This document shows, piece by piece, positions 28,585 through 37,792 of a stretch of DNA of 64,000 nt. How positions within the stretch are numbered: position 1 is the stretch's first letter; every line of letters starts with the position of its first letter. This DNA comes from Dyadobacter jiangsuensis (lineage in GTDB: Bacteria; Bacteroidota; Bacteroidia; Cytophagales; Spirosomataceae): the NCBI RefSeq assembly GCF_003014695.1, contig NZ_PYAS01000003.1, forward strand, positions 310,001-374,000. The letters run 5' to 3'. A program made the translations under genes and the position numbers. The notes under the pieces were generated by a model, which ran no database searches, had not been told where the DNA came from, and saw only the letters and a list, made by a program, of their open reading frames with translations.

Positions 28585-30162
28585 ATGAAATTCTTATATA
28601 AAACATTACTATGCTCGGCATTGGTAGGAGGGGCCGTATCCTGTACGAAAGACCTCGACCTTTCGCCGACGAACTCCATCACAGCAGACATTGCCTACAA
28701 AACGCCCGCGGACTACAAACAAGTACTGGCCAAGGTGTACGGGAGCTTCGCGCTGGCCGGTAACAACGGGATCAATGCATCCGACCTCGCGGGTATCGAC
28801 CCGGGACAGGCCGATTTTCTAAGGCTCTTCTGGAACGCCCAGGAGCTTACTACCGATGAGGCGGCGTGTGTATGGAACGATCCCGGCATTCCCGACTTCC
28901 ATAACCTGAACTGGACCGCGAGCAACGTATTGCTGAGCGCGCTTTACAACCGGAGCCTGTTTCATGTGACGGTCTGCAACGAGTTTATCCGCGAATCGTC
29001 GGATGAGAAGCTGGCCGGCAGGGGCATTGGCGGGCAGGATGCGGAGGAGATTCGCCGGTACCGTGCCGAAGCGCAGTTTTTGAGAGCATTCCAGTATTGG
29101 GTTTTGATGGACCTTTTCGGTAATCCTCCTTTTGTGACAGAAAAAGACCCCATCGGCAAATACATTCCGCCGCAGATCAAACGCGCCGACTTGTTTGCTT
29201 ACGTGGAGTCGGAGCTCAAAGCAGCGGAAGCCACATTGGCAGAGCCGCGAAAAAACGAATATGGCCGTGTGGACAAAGCCGCGTCCTGGGCGTTGCTCGC
29301 ACGCCTGTACCTGAATGCGGAGGTGTACCTGGGCAAAGGGCAGGGACGGTACAATGATGCGATCGCCTATTCCGAAAAGGTGATCAAATCGGGTTACTCA
29401 CTTATGCCGGAGTACAAGCACTTATTCCTGGGCGATAATGATGTAGATAATCCGGAAGTGTTGCTGTCCATCAATTATGACGGGATCAAAACCCAGAACA
29501 ATGGCGGCACGACCTTTATCATCAATGCGGGTATCAATGCGGCGATGAACCCGTCGTCGTTTGGTATTCCCAACGGCGGCTGGGGTGGTAACCGCGCTAC
29601 CAAAAACCTTCCGTTGCGCTTCGGCGATTACAGCGGCAAGAAAGACAAGCGCGCGATGTTTTTCGGGCAGAAAATCGAAATGGACGATCCTTCCGTTTTC
29701 ACCGACGGCCTGGCCATTACCAAATTCCGGAATATTACCCGGTCGGGCGCCATTGTGCCATCCTCGGGCAACTCGTTTTCATCGGTCGATTTCCCGCTTT
29801 TCCGCCTGGCCGAAATGTACCTGACTTACGCCGAAGCCGTGAAGCGCGGTGGAACAGGAGGCAACGAAGCCACTGCCGTTGCGTATTATAACAAACTGCG
29901 CGAGCGCGCCTACGGCAATGCGAGCGGCAATGTGACGGCCATTACCCTTAGTGATGTTCTCGATGAGCGCGGCCGGGAATTCTACTGGGAGGCGCACCGC
30001 CGCACCGATCTGGTACGGTACGGATTACTGACTTCCGGCAGCTATCTCTGGCCCTGGAAGGGGGGAGTAAAAGACGGGAGAGGGGTTTCGGAAAGTTTCA
30101 ACCTGTTCCCGATCCCTGCCACAGACCTCATTGCAAACCCTAACCTCCAACAGAACCCATGA
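28585..30162 (+). CDS. SusD-family outer-membrane lipoprotein
   Basis: The 525-residue SusD/RagB homologue is the surface lid of the adjacent SusC. It has a lipoprotein signal (GGAVSCTKDLDL, lipid Cys about 20), the N-terminal NSITADIAYKTPADYKQVLAKVYG stretch typical of SusD, TPR-like helices (RYRAEAQFLRAFQYWVLMDLFGNPPFV) and a C-terminal FNLFPIPATDLIANPNLQQNP motif, which is diagnostic. The start is ATG 28585 rather than the TTG six bases earlier. It overlaps the next gene by 4 nt. Confidence 0.95.
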   Translation: MKFLYKTLLCSALVGGAVSCTKDLDLSPTNSITADIAYKTPADYKQVLAKVYGSFALAGNNGINASDLAGIDPGQADFLRLFWNAQELTTDEAACVWNDPGIPDFHNLNWTASNVLLSALYNRSLFHVTVCNEFIRESSDEKLAGRGIGGQDAEEIRRYRAEAQFLRAFQYWVLMDLFGNPPFVTEKDPIGKYIPPQIKRADLFAYVESELKAAEATLAEPRKNEYGRVDKAASWALLARLYLNAEVYLGKGQGRYNDAIAYSEKVIKSGYSLMPEYKHLFLGDNDVDNPEVLLSINYDGIKTQNNGGTTFIINAGINAAMNPSSFGIPNGGWGGNRATKNLPLRFGDYSGKKDKRAMFFGQKIEMDDPSVFTDGLAITKFRNITRSGAIVPSSGNSFSSVDFPLFRLAEMYLTYAEAVKRGGTGGNEATAVAYYNKLRERAYGNASGNVTAITLSDVLDERGREFYWEAHRRTDLVRYGLLTSGSYLWPWKGGVKDGRGVSESFNLFPIPATDLIANPNLQQNP

Positions 30163-31205
30163 TGAAGTACCGCAGCATATCAGTTTTGGCCTCATTGATG
30201 GCAATCGCCGTGATGTCGGCCTGCGAAAAGGATGAAATCAAAACCATTGCCACGCCAGGTTCCGCGGCGGTGCTTTCCGTGAACCAGCCGGTGCTGGAAC
30301 TGAACAGCGTCAATGCCGAGAAAGAAGCCGTCGTTTTCTCCTGGACACCCGTGGACTACGGTTTTGCCAGTGTGATCAGCTACACCATTCAGCTGGATAA
30401 AAAAGGTAACAATTTTCAGAAGCCGGTGGAAATCAATGCCGGCAGCACTTTGAAAAAAGGGTTTACAACCAGCGAGATCAACGGGCTGATGATCAACAAA
30501 CTCAAACTCACAGCCGGGCAGGCGGCGGACGTGGAAGCGCGGGTGATATCGTCACTGGGGACCTCGGCCGAACGCATGAATACGGTCTCGGCTACCCAGG
30601 CGCTATCCATCAAGCCGTATTTTGTAGTAATTGTATACCCCGCGATTTACGTGCCGGGCAGCCACCAGGGCTGGGCACCCGACAAGGCGCCGAAGCTGGT
30701 GTCGGTGAAGGACGATAAAAAATTCGAAGGATACGTTTACTTTCCGGATGAAACGACGGAGTTTAAATTTACCAATGCGCCGAACTGGAACGAGGGCGAC
30801 TACGGTAGCGGAGGCCCCGGGAAATTGGGAACCAGTGGAAACCTGACGCAGAAAGGCTCGGGCTACTACCTGCTCAAAGCGGATCTGAACAATAGCACCT
30901 GGTCGTCGCTCAAAACCATTTGGGGTGTACTGGGCTCGGCAACCAAAGGCGGCTGGGATAAGGACCAGGACCTGACCTACGACCCGAAAACCGGCGCATG
31001 GACTGCAGAGGTAGCGCTTACCCAGGGAGAAATCAAATTCCGGGCGAATGACGACTGGACCCTGGCATATGGCGACGGTAATGCCGACGGCGTACCCGAT
31101 ACACTCGACAATGGGAATATCAAAGTCGATGCGGCCGGCACGTACATCATCAGCCTCAACCTGGGCAATGCGGGTAACTATACTTATTCTATCACGAAAA
31201 AATAA
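30159..31205 (+). CDS. SusE-like starch-binding lipoprotein
   Basis: The 348-residue protein has a lipoprotein signal (AVMSACEKD), a SusE-type Ig-like N-terminal domain (about 30-150: LELNSVNAEKEAVVFSWTPVD), then two carbohydrate-binding modules of the SusE/SusF type (about 160-245, with VPGSHQGWAPDKAPKL, and about 250-348, with WGVLGSATKGGWDKDQDLTY). Surface-exposed aromatic residues (W in HQGW and GGWD) fit starch binding. It is translationally coupled to susD (ATGA overlap). It supports the view that the locus handles alpha-glucans. Confidence 0.9.
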   Translation: MMKYRSISVLASLMAIAVMSACEKDEIKTIATPGSAAVLSVNQPVLELNSVNAEKEAVVFSWTPVDYGFASVISYTIQLDKKGNNFQKPVEINAGSTLKKGFTTSEINGLMINKLKLTAGQAADVEARVISSLGTSAERMNTVSATQALSIKPYFVVIVYPAIYVPGSHQGWAPDKAPKLVSVKDDKKFEGYVYFPDETTEFKFTNAPNWNEGDYGSGGPGKLGTSGNLTQKGSGYYLLKADLNNSTWSSLKTIWGVLGSATKGGWDKDQDLTYDPKTGAWTAEVALTQGEIKFRANDDWTLAYGDGNADGVPDTLDNGNIKVDAAGTYIISLNLGNAGNYTYSITKK

Positions 31206-31219
31206 CGCTCATCAGATTC

Positions 31220-32776
31220 ATGGATTTTAAGCAGGTCAAAAGATGCTGTTTTGCCGTGCTGTGGCTCCTCACAGGGGCCGCGGCACAGGCGCAGCAAAGC
31301 AATCCTCCCGCCGTTTGCTATGAAATATTCGTCCGCTCCTTCGCCGATTCGAATGGAGACGGAATAGGGGATATCAACGGGATTACTTCCAAACTGGATT
31401 ACCTGAAAGACCTGGGTGTAGATGCGCTCTGGCTCACGCCCATCTGCAAATCGCCGACTTACCACAAATATGATGTGACCGACTACCGGCAGATCGATCC
31501 CGAATATGGTACCATGGCTGATTTCGAAAGGCTGCTCTCGGAAGCGCACAAGCGGGGCATCCGGATCATCAAAGACCTGGTCGTGAACCATACCAGCGAT
31601 CAGCACCCCTGGTTTCAGCAGGCACGGCAGGGAAAGCAGAGTCCTTACCGCGATTACTATGTGTGGCTTCCGCAAAAGACGATCGATTCGCTGGGCATTG
31701 CGACGCGCGAGAAATCGGGTGATTCGTGGGAGGTGAATCCCTGGCATGCGGTGAAAGAGGGTGGTGATGAAAAGTACTACGGTCTCTTTTGGAGCGGTAT
31801 GCCGGATCTGAACTTTGATAATCCCAAAGTGCGTGCGGAGATTTACGACGTGGCCCGGTTCTGGCTGAACGAAGTCGGCGTGGACGGGTTCAGGCTCGAC
31901 GCCGCCAAGCACATTTATCCCGATTGGGAGGCTGAAAAAAGCCATGCATTCTGGATCGAGTTCCGCAAAAAGGTCAGTAGCATCAAGCCGGATGTTTACC
32001 TGGTAGGAGAGGTTTGGTCGACGCCGGAGAAAGTTGCGCCCTATTTCAAAGGTCTTCCCGCCAACTTCAACATCGACGCGGCACTGGCTATTCACCAAAT
32101 GCTCAAAACGGGACAATCAATTGACCTGATCAAGCAATTGCAACAAACGCATGCGGTTTACAAAAGAGCGAATCCGGACTTCATCGACGCTGTCTTCAAC
32201 AACAACCACGACCATGTTCGCATCGGGACCACTGTGAATGGCGATATTCCGAAGATGAAACTCGCCGCAAGCCTGCTGCTCACGCTGCCTGGTGAACCCT
32301 ACCTCTACTACGGCGAAGAAATAGGTATGCTCGGCAACAAACCTGACGAGAACATCCGAGAACCGTTTTTGTGGAAGGCCCCCGCAGAAGACAAGCTGCG
32401 CACACACTGGATGAAACCGTCATACTCCACCGACGATAAAGTCCGCAACCTGGAAGCCCAGATGAAGGCCCCTTCATCCATTTACAATCACTATAAAAAA
32501 CTCCTCCAACTGCGTCACGAGTATCCCGCATTGCGCCAGGTAGCACCCGTGAACCTGGGTGACGCGGGCATCGCGCAGGAGCACATCATCGCATTCACGC
32601 GCCCGCATACGAGCGGGGACCTGCTGATCGTGCACAATGTGAGCGGGAGCGAAAAGACCGTAGAACTGCCCGCATCCGCCTCGGGCAAGAAGCTGCTGTT
32701 CGGGTCTTCTGAAAAGATCGAAGTGATCGGCAAGGCGGTTAAAATTCCGGCCTATGGCTCGGTGATTTTGCGATAA
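31220..32776 (+). CDS. Exported GH13 alpha-amylase/alpha-glucosidase
   Basis: The 518-residue enzyme has a Sec signal peptide (LLTGAAAQAQ) without a lipobox, so it is probably periplasmic. It contains the GH13 conserved regions: DLVVNHTS (region I), GVDGFRLDAAKH with nucleophile D227, LVGEVW with acid/base E264, and NNNHDHVR with D331. The N-terminal SFADSNGDGIGDINGI motif matches calcium-binding loops of amylases and oligo-glucosidases. It would cleave imported maltooligosaccharides. It is the last gene of the operon, 14 nt after the SusE-like gene, with a strong terminator after it. The exact bond specificity is not predictable. Confidence 0.92.
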   Translation: MDFKQVKRCCFAVLWLLTGAAAQAQQSNPPAVCYEIFVRSFADSNGDGIGDINGITSKLDYLKDLGVDALWLTPICKSPTYHKYDVTDYRQIDPEYGTMADFERLLSEAHKRGIRIIKDLVVNHTSDQHPWFQQARQGKQSPYRDYYVWLPQKTIDSLGIATREKSGDSWEVNPWHAVKEGGDEKYYGLFWSGMPDLNFDNPKVRAEIYDVARFWLNEVGVDGFRLDAAKHIYPDWEAEKSHAFWIEFRKKVSSIKPDVYLVGEVWSTPEKVAPYFKGLPANFNIDAALAIHQMLKTGQSIDLIKQLQQTHAVYKRANPDFIDAVFNNNHDHVRIGTTVNGDIPKMKLAASLLLTLPGEPYLYYGEEIGMLGNKPDENIREPFLWKAPAEDKLRTHWMKPSYSTDDKVRNLEAQMKAPSSIYNHYKKLLQLRHEYPALRQVAPVNLGDAGIAQEHIIAFTRPHTSGDLLIVHNVSGSEKTVELPASASGKKLLFGSSEKIEVIGKAVKIPAYGSVILR

Positions 32777-32807
32777 GTCAGGGCAGGAGTGAAGTTAATC
32801 TAAGCAG

Positions 32808-32840
32808 TCCCGGAATTGGTGGTAACCACTGGTTCCGGGA
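32808..32840 (+). terminator. Terminator of the alpha-glucan operon
   Basis: TCCCGGAA (32808-32815) pairs with TTCCGGGA (32833-32840); the arms extend inward through three G-U pairs and GGTGG/CCACT-type pairing to a TAA loop, giving a stem of about 15 bp. TTTTG follows directly. It lies 32 nt after the GH13 stop. Confidence 0.8.
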
Positions 32841-32846
32841 TTTTGT

Positions 32847-33215
32847 TTATTTCTTAAAAAACTCCCCGAAATGCCACAGTATCCCCGAGGGATCATGGAC
32901 GAAGCATTCGCGGCCCCAATAATCGACCCGGATCGGGGTTAGGCGCACATTCTGGTATTTCGCCGGAAGGTCGAGCTTGACAAGGTCGTCCCAGAAAATT
33001 TGGACATTCTCTACTTCGAGAAAGACCATCGTATTATCGATCCAGTCCTTGTTGAATGCATTTTGCAGATAAAAACCATAGTCGCCGCTTTTGAACAGCG
33101 ACATAGCGGGAGAAAGTACCACTTCCTGGAATCCAAGGTCGCGGTAAAAGGCGCGTGAAACTTCGAAATCGGTAGCCCCGATGAACGGGCGGATTGACAA
33201 TGCTTTGTGTTCCAT
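32847..33215 (-). CDS. VOC-family (bleomycin-resistance-like) protein
   Basis: This 122-residue single-domain glyoxalase-fold protein shows SIRPFIGATDFEVSRAFYRDLGFQ at the N-terminus and CFVHDPSGILWHFGEF at the C-terminus. It resembles the small bleomycin/glyoxalase superfamily members; the ligand is unknown. The start at 33215 (MEHKALSIRPF) is preferred to the longer open frame to 33281, which lacks family similarity. It lies downstream of the Crp-like gene on the same strand and is convergent with the alpha-glucan operon. Confidence 0.8.
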   Translation of the reverse strand: MEHKALSIRPFIGATDFEVSRAFYRDLGFQEVVLSPAMSLFKSGDYGFYLQNAFNKDWIDNTMVFLEVENVQIFWDDLVKLDLPAKYQNVRLTPIRVDYWGRECFVHDPSGILWHFGEFFKK

Positions 33216-33277
33216 AGGATATGCAATATTTCCAGTCAAAAGTAGGGCATAGGCAGGACTCCGCCACTTGATCGAAA

Positions 33278-33850
33278 TCAAGAAATGACACCGTTCGCTA
33301 TCGCATTCCTGGCCCTGCTGAGGGTTTCCGGTGTAATTTTAAGGTAAGACGCGATGATTTTGAGCGGAAATGTCTGTATTAACCTCGGGCGGTTATCGAG
33401 TAGGTGCCGGTACTTTTCCACCGGCGTCATGGACTGATCAAAAAAATGCATTCGCTGAAAAGCGCTTTCCAAAACCTTGTTGAGTTGTAAAAACGCGAGC
33501 GACTTGCCCGTTAGGTAGTGAATCGTTTCCAGGCTGATTTCGATGAAACGGCAATCGGTGTATGCCTCCATGAACAACGCGGACGGACGCTGCGAGATCA
33601 GGCTCTCATGGTTGAAGAACCATTCACCGGCAAGGTGGAGATCGATTATGTTATGTTCCAATTCGGGCAAGATATCGTACTGGCGGACGGCCCCTTCCAG
33701 CAGGTAACAGACGGTTCTGGCTATTTCCCCCTTCCGAAGCAGCAATTCATTTTTCCCGACCTCGCGCAATCGAACCTCCTTCTCAAAGAGCTCAACTTCA
33801 CTGTCCCGGTAGGTTCCCGTCGCTCTTAAAATATCTCCATACATAGGCAT
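33278..33850 (-). CDS. Crp/Fnr-family transcription regulator
   Basis: The 190-residue protein has an N-terminal cyclic-nucleotide-binding-like beta-barrel (LRKGEIARTVCYLLEGAVRQY, then GEWFFNHESLI) and a short C-terminal region with the helix-turn-helix IIASYLKITPETLSRARNAI. Bacteroidota have many such short Crp-like proteins whose ligand is unknown. The start at 33850 (MPMYGD) or 33844 (MYGD) fits the family; the open frame to 34135 overlaps the permease gene. It lies 44 nt after the permease on the same strand. Confidence 0.88.
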   Translation of the reverse strand: MPMYGDILRATGTYRDSEVELFEKEVRLREVGKNELLLRKGEIARTVCYLLEGAVRQYDILPELEHNIIDLHLAGEWFFNHESLISQRPSALFMEAYTDCRFIEISLETIHYLTGKSLAFLQLNKVLESAFQRMHFFDQSMTPVEKYRHLLDNRPRLIQTFPLKIIASYLKITPETLSRARNAIANGVIS

Positions 33851-33894
33851 TCGTCGTTTACGATACCCGAAAATACGAGATTTGCCGTTATGCG

Positions 33895-36306
33895 TTACTC
33901 CGAGCGGAGCACTTTCGCCGGATCTGTCAATGCGGCTTTTACGGCCTGGTAGCTCACGGTTAGCATGGAGAGCAGGAGTGCCAGGGCCGCCGATCCGCCG
34001 AAGATCCACCAGGGGATGGTTGAGCGATAATGATAGTTTTCCAGCATTTTCATCAGGAAATAATAACTTACCGGAGTGGCAACGGCAGCAGCGATAGCCG
34101 TCAGGTATACGAAGTCCTTGGCAATCAATGCCCATACGCCTGTAACCGAAGCGCCGAGTACCTTTCGTATGCCGATTTCACTCCGTCGCTGCTCGGCGGT
34201 GAACGCCGCAAGGCCGAACAGTCCCAAACAGGAAGTGAAAATGGCGATCGCCGCGAACAGAACCGTAAGCTTGCCAATGCGTTGCTCATTTTCAAACTTT
34301 AAGTCATATTGCTGATCCGCGAATTGAAAATCAAACACGTGGCCGGGCAAATGTTTATCGAACAACGCGCCCAGTTTAGAAGCAGGATTCTCTTCGGTTC
34401 TTCCGGCTTTTAGTTTGATATACAAATAATTAGGGGCGTAGGTCATGAAATAGATAGTCTGTTTCACCGGCTCATAGGGTGATTGCATGACCATATCGCG
34501 TATCACGCCCACAATGTGATATTCCGAATCATTGAAGGTCCCGTCTTTCCATCTGACGGTTTTCCCGACCGGGTTATCGAGTCCCATGTACTTCGCTGCC
34601 GACTGGTTGATAATAATTGCCGACGAATCGGAAACAAAGGCCTCCGAAAAATCACGTCCCTGCACAACCTCCCAACCGACTGTCCTGCCATATTGATGCG
34701 ACGCCGCGATCACGGCAAACTCCTCGCGATCACCCGGCGATTTGCCTTGCCAGGTAAAGCCGTCCGCATTGGAAAGCACATCGGTGACCGGCCCTGAGGA
34801 TTGGGCAACGGACGACACGATGCGGGAATGTAGCAGCTCATTTTTCAAGGCATCCAAGCCAGGGCTTCCCGGTGGAATCTTCACAAAGAGTAATCCGGCC
34901 TTGTCGTAACCTGTGGCCCTGCTTTGCCCGAACTGCATTTGCCGAAAAACGCCCGCTGCGGCAATGATCAGCGAAATCGAGATGGTGAATTGGAGCACTA
35001 CAAGCACTTTTCTAGGCCGTGAAGAAAGCTTGCCAACACCCGCCACGCCAGCCTTCAATACTTTGACGGGCTTGAAAGAAGACAGGAAAAGGGCGGGATA
35101 ACTACCGGCAACGAAACTCACCAATAGGCAAAAGGCGAGACCGGCCAGCAGGAAATAGGGGTTAAATGCCAGTCCGCCTGGCGAAATGAATTCGATCTGC
35201 TTGTAGGTAATCGCATTAAATGCAGGTAATGTCACCTCAACAAGCAGTAATGCGATCACAAATGACAGAACCACCACCGTGAGTGATTCAAAGATGAATT
35301 GAAAAATGAGTTGAACCCTCCTGGATCCCACGGCCTTTCTGACACCGATTTCTTTGGCTCGTTGCTCGGAGCGGGCTGTGCTCAGGTTCATAAAGTTGAT
35401 GCAAGCCAGCAACAGCACAAAGGCGGCGATGGCTGAGAACAGCTTAATGTAATAAATGTGCCCTCCGGTGTTCACGCCATTTTCCCAGGAAGAATACAAA
35501 TGCCATTTATCCATGGGATGTAACGAAATGAGGGATACAGTGCCGGCTGTGTTGGTTAAATGCTGATTCAATACCTGCTTTATTTTTTCGGAGGCAGCCT
35601 CTACGGTGGTATTTTTCCTCGTTTGGACGAGTATTTCAAAAGTGTTGACATTCCAGTTGTCTCTGAGCTTATCAACCCATTGTCTCCTGCGGGCCGACGC
35701 GAACAGTTTCCAGGGAGCGACGAACGATAAATTGTAGTAATCTGAATTCTGAGGGAAATCCTTATAAATCCCGGCCACCGTTGCGTCCAGTTCATTGTCT
35801 ATTTTCAAAAGTTGACCAATGGGCTGGGTTGACCCAAATATCGAGGCCGCGGCAGATTCGGATAACAAGATCTGTGACGGGTTGTTGAGTGCGGCTACAC
35901 TCCCGGCAACCATTTGAAGCGACAGGATTTTGGCGCCGTCGGGCTCCATAAACCGGCCTTTCTTTCTGAACTTGTTTCCGTTTGAGCTCAGTGAGTAATC
36001 TTCCGTGTCCCACGATACGGCAACGTGCTCGAAATCGGCAGCGAAGTGCTCCCGAAGCTCGGCGGCTAGGGGAAATGGTAGATTAGGCGAGCTGGCGACC
36101 TGCCCGTTTTGGGACACATGCGCCATCACGCGCGCTACGTGCGGGTAGTTTTTACTTCCTTTGTTGTAGTTCCATTCATCCCAAACCCAGAGGGAAATAA
36201 GTATGGTAACCGTCAGGGCGAGTGCCAGCCCCGATACGTTGATCAGCGAATAGACTTTGTTCTTTTGAAAATTTCTGAAAGCAATCTTAAAGTAGCTTTT
36301 GATCAT
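33895..36306 (-). CDS. FtsX/MacB-type ABC transporter permease
   Basis: The 803-residue protein has the MacB-PCD plus FtsX layout in duplicate: a first helix (SLINVSGLALALTVTILISLWVW), a periplasmic domain (about 50-270), three helices with the ARSEQRAKEIGVRKAVGSRR motif, then a second copy ending with AEQRRSEIGIRKVLGASVTGVW and three helices. Such Bacteroidota permeases work with a separate ATPase; none is encoded nearby, so it is an orphan permease. Possible roles are export of peptides or lipoproteins, or mechanotransmission, as in MacB. Confidence 0.9.
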   Translation of the reverse strand: MIKSYFKIAFRNFQKNKVYSLINVSGLALALTVTILISLWVWDEWNYNKGSKNYPHVARVMAHVSQNGQVASSPNLPFPLAAELREHFAADFEHVAVSWDTEDYSLSSNGNKFRKKGRFMEPDGAKILSLQMVAGSVAALNNPSQILLSESAAASIFGSTQPIGQLLKIDNELDATVAGIYKDFPQNSDYYNLSFVAPWKLFASARRRQWVDKLRDNWNVNTFEILVQTRKNTTVEAASEKIKQVLNQHLTNTAGTVSLISLHPMDKWHLYSSWENGVNTGGHIYYIKLFSAIAAFVLLLACINFMNLSTARSEQRAKEIGVRKAVGSRRVQLIFQFIFESLTVVVLSFVIALLLVEVTLPAFNAITYKQIEFISPGGLAFNPYFLLAGLAFCLLVSFVAGSYPALFLSSFKPVKVLKAGVAGVGKLSSRPRKVLVVLQFTISISLIIAAAGVFRQMQFGQSRATGYDKAGLLFVKIPPGSPGLDALKNELLHSRIVSSVAQSSGPVTDVLSNADGFTWQGKSPGDREEFAVIAASHQYGRTVGWEVVQGRDFSEAFVSDSSAIIINQSAAKYMGLDNPVGKTVRWKDGTFNDSEYHIVGVIRDMVMQSPYEPVKQTIYFMTYAPNYLYIKLKAGRTEENPASKLGALFDKHLPGHVFDFQFADQQYDLKFENEQRIGKLTVLFAAIAIFTSCLGLFGLAAFTAEQRRSEIGIRKVLGASVTGVWALIAKDFVYLTAIAAAVATPVSYYFLMKMLENYHYRSTIPWWIFGGSAALALLLSMLTVSYQAVKAALTDPAKVLRSE

Positions 36307-36643
36307 ATCGCTTTTGGGAGAAATCTGGAAACGGACATCTTTTCACTGACAAATATGGTGCCATTGTCTGGAAATGCCGCAAATGCAGAATTTACGGGCA
36401 GTGGTGTCCACTTCCGAACAATCATCTGTCCGTCACCGGGCGTTACAAATTCTTGTTCGCGGTTACAACCGTAAGGCATTTTTCCGAGTCTATTCCGCGA
36501 TCGCCGCATGCTGCCGGCGGGTCGTGATTATAGGATATTAGGAAAAAATTAAAATATGCCGAGATGGTGATTTCCCGTTTTTCGTTGATCCGCCGCACTA
36601 TATCTTTGGATCAAAACCCATCCCTAACAAGTACAATTGAGTA
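36307..36643. other. Intergenic region between divergent permease and glycan cassette
   Basis: This 337-bp stretch contains the divergent control regions. TATCTTTG at 36601-36608 matches the TAnnTTTG -7 consensus for the plus-strand cassette, with a TTG 13 nt upstream, which is closer than usual. A 68-codon minus-strand frame (36303-36509) ends in an ATGA overlap with the permease start but resembles nothing known. Confidence 0.45.
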
Positions 36644-37792
36644 ATGAAAAGAGTATCGGAATTCTTCTCGCGTGAGAAGGTTATTTTAGCCGTATACGTG
36701 CTGCTGAGCGTCATTATCGGTATTCAGCATTATGCGGGCGGCCCATTGAAGTATAATAATTTCCAGATTTTCAGGGCGGCACTCGGTCACCTGGCGCGGC
36801 ATCAAAACCTCCACCTCGAATACCCACACGAGTACTTCGACCTGTTTCTGTACAATCCCACCTTTTGTATTTTTTTCGCACCGTTCTCATTTCTGCCTTT
36901 GCCGGTGAGTCTAGTCCTATGGCTCATCTGCTGTTCGCTGGCGCTTTTCTATGCCATCCGCAGCCTGCCGCTCGACTACGACAAAAAAGTATTCTTCTGG
37001 TGGTTCATCCTTTTCGAACTCGTGACTTCGCTCCACGGCCAGCAAACCAACCCGCTGATTGCGGCGCTGGGCCTGCTCACTTTCAGTTTTCTTGAAAACG
37101 GAAAAACCCGCTGGGCGGCATTGTTTCCATTGCTGGCTTTCTGCATCAAGGGCTACGGACTGATTTACGCCGGGATGTTCCTGTTTTATCCTCGTAAAGG
37201 GCAGTTTATAGGCTATTCGATACTATGGGCGGCGGTTTTGGCGGTTTTACCGCTTCCGGTGACGGGCATCGGCCATTTCGTGCAGGTTTATAAAGATTGG
37301 TACGGAATCCTCGTTGCCGACCATGCTGTGAACTACGGTTTCTCGATTATGGGCCTGCTGAAAGTGTGGATTCCTGCATTCTCTCCCGACGATGTGACCA
37401 AAGTACAGCTCGTGGGCGTGGTTTTGTTCGGCATTACCTGGTTGTTGTGTTTGTTCAGAAAGCAATATGCCACGCTGGATCAGCGGCTGCTTTTGCTCGC
37501 TTATGCATCGCTCTGGGTGATCGTGTTCAACCACGCGGCCGAATCGCCTACGTATGTGATCGCCATTCCGGGCGTCGTGCTCTTTCATATTGTCAACCGG
37601 GAGCGGCTGGCGCCCTGGTCTAAAATATTAGTGGTTCTGGTGTTCGTGTTTTGTATTCTGGCACCTACCGACATTTACCCGCCTTCCCTGCGCCGCAACT
37701 TTTTCGAGCCTTACCTGATCAAGGTAATCCCTTGTGTGCTGGTGTGGGCGGTTTTACAAACACAATTACTACTTCATCGACATGAAAACTGA
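36644..37792 (+). CDS. GT87/DUF2029-type GT-C glycosyltransferase
   Basis: The 382-residue polytopic membrane protein has about ten helices. The large first loop NNFQIFRAALGHLARHQNLH continues into EYPHEYFDLFLYNPTFCIFF, the DUF2029 pattern. GT-C enzymes of this family transfer a sugar from polyprenyl phosphate on the outer face of the cytoplasmic membrane (known example: mycobacterial PimE). The Asp that is usual in the first loop of the family reads as Asn-Asn here. It is the first of three overlapping genes (11-nt overlap with the GT2), so it likely uses the lipid-linked sugar made by its neighbour. Confidence 0.8.
   Translation: MKRVSEFFSREKVILAVYVLLSVIIGIQHYAGGPLKYNNFQIFRAALGHLARHQNLHLEYPHEYFDLFLYNPTFCIFFAPFSFLPLPVSLVLWLICCSLALFYAIRSLPLDYDKKVFFWWFILFELVTSLHGQQTNPLIAALGLLTFSFLENGKTRWAALFPLLAFCIKGYGLIYAGMFLFYPRKGQFIGYSILWAAVLAVLPLPVTGIGHFVQVYKDWYGILVADHAVNYGFSIMGLLKVWIPAFSPDDVTKVQLVGVVLFGITWLLCLFRKQYATLDQRLLLLAYASLWVIVFNHAAESPTYVIAIPGVVLFHIVNRERLAPWSKILVVLVFVFCILAPTDIYPPSLRRNFFEPYLIKVIPCVLVWAVLQTQLLLHRHEN

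Noticed and set aside
36303..36509. 68-codon minus-strand frame whose stop overlaps the permease start as ATGA
   Set aside because: The overlap is suggestive, but the sequence has no hydrophobic or domain pattern and would cover the expected promoter region; not called as a gene.
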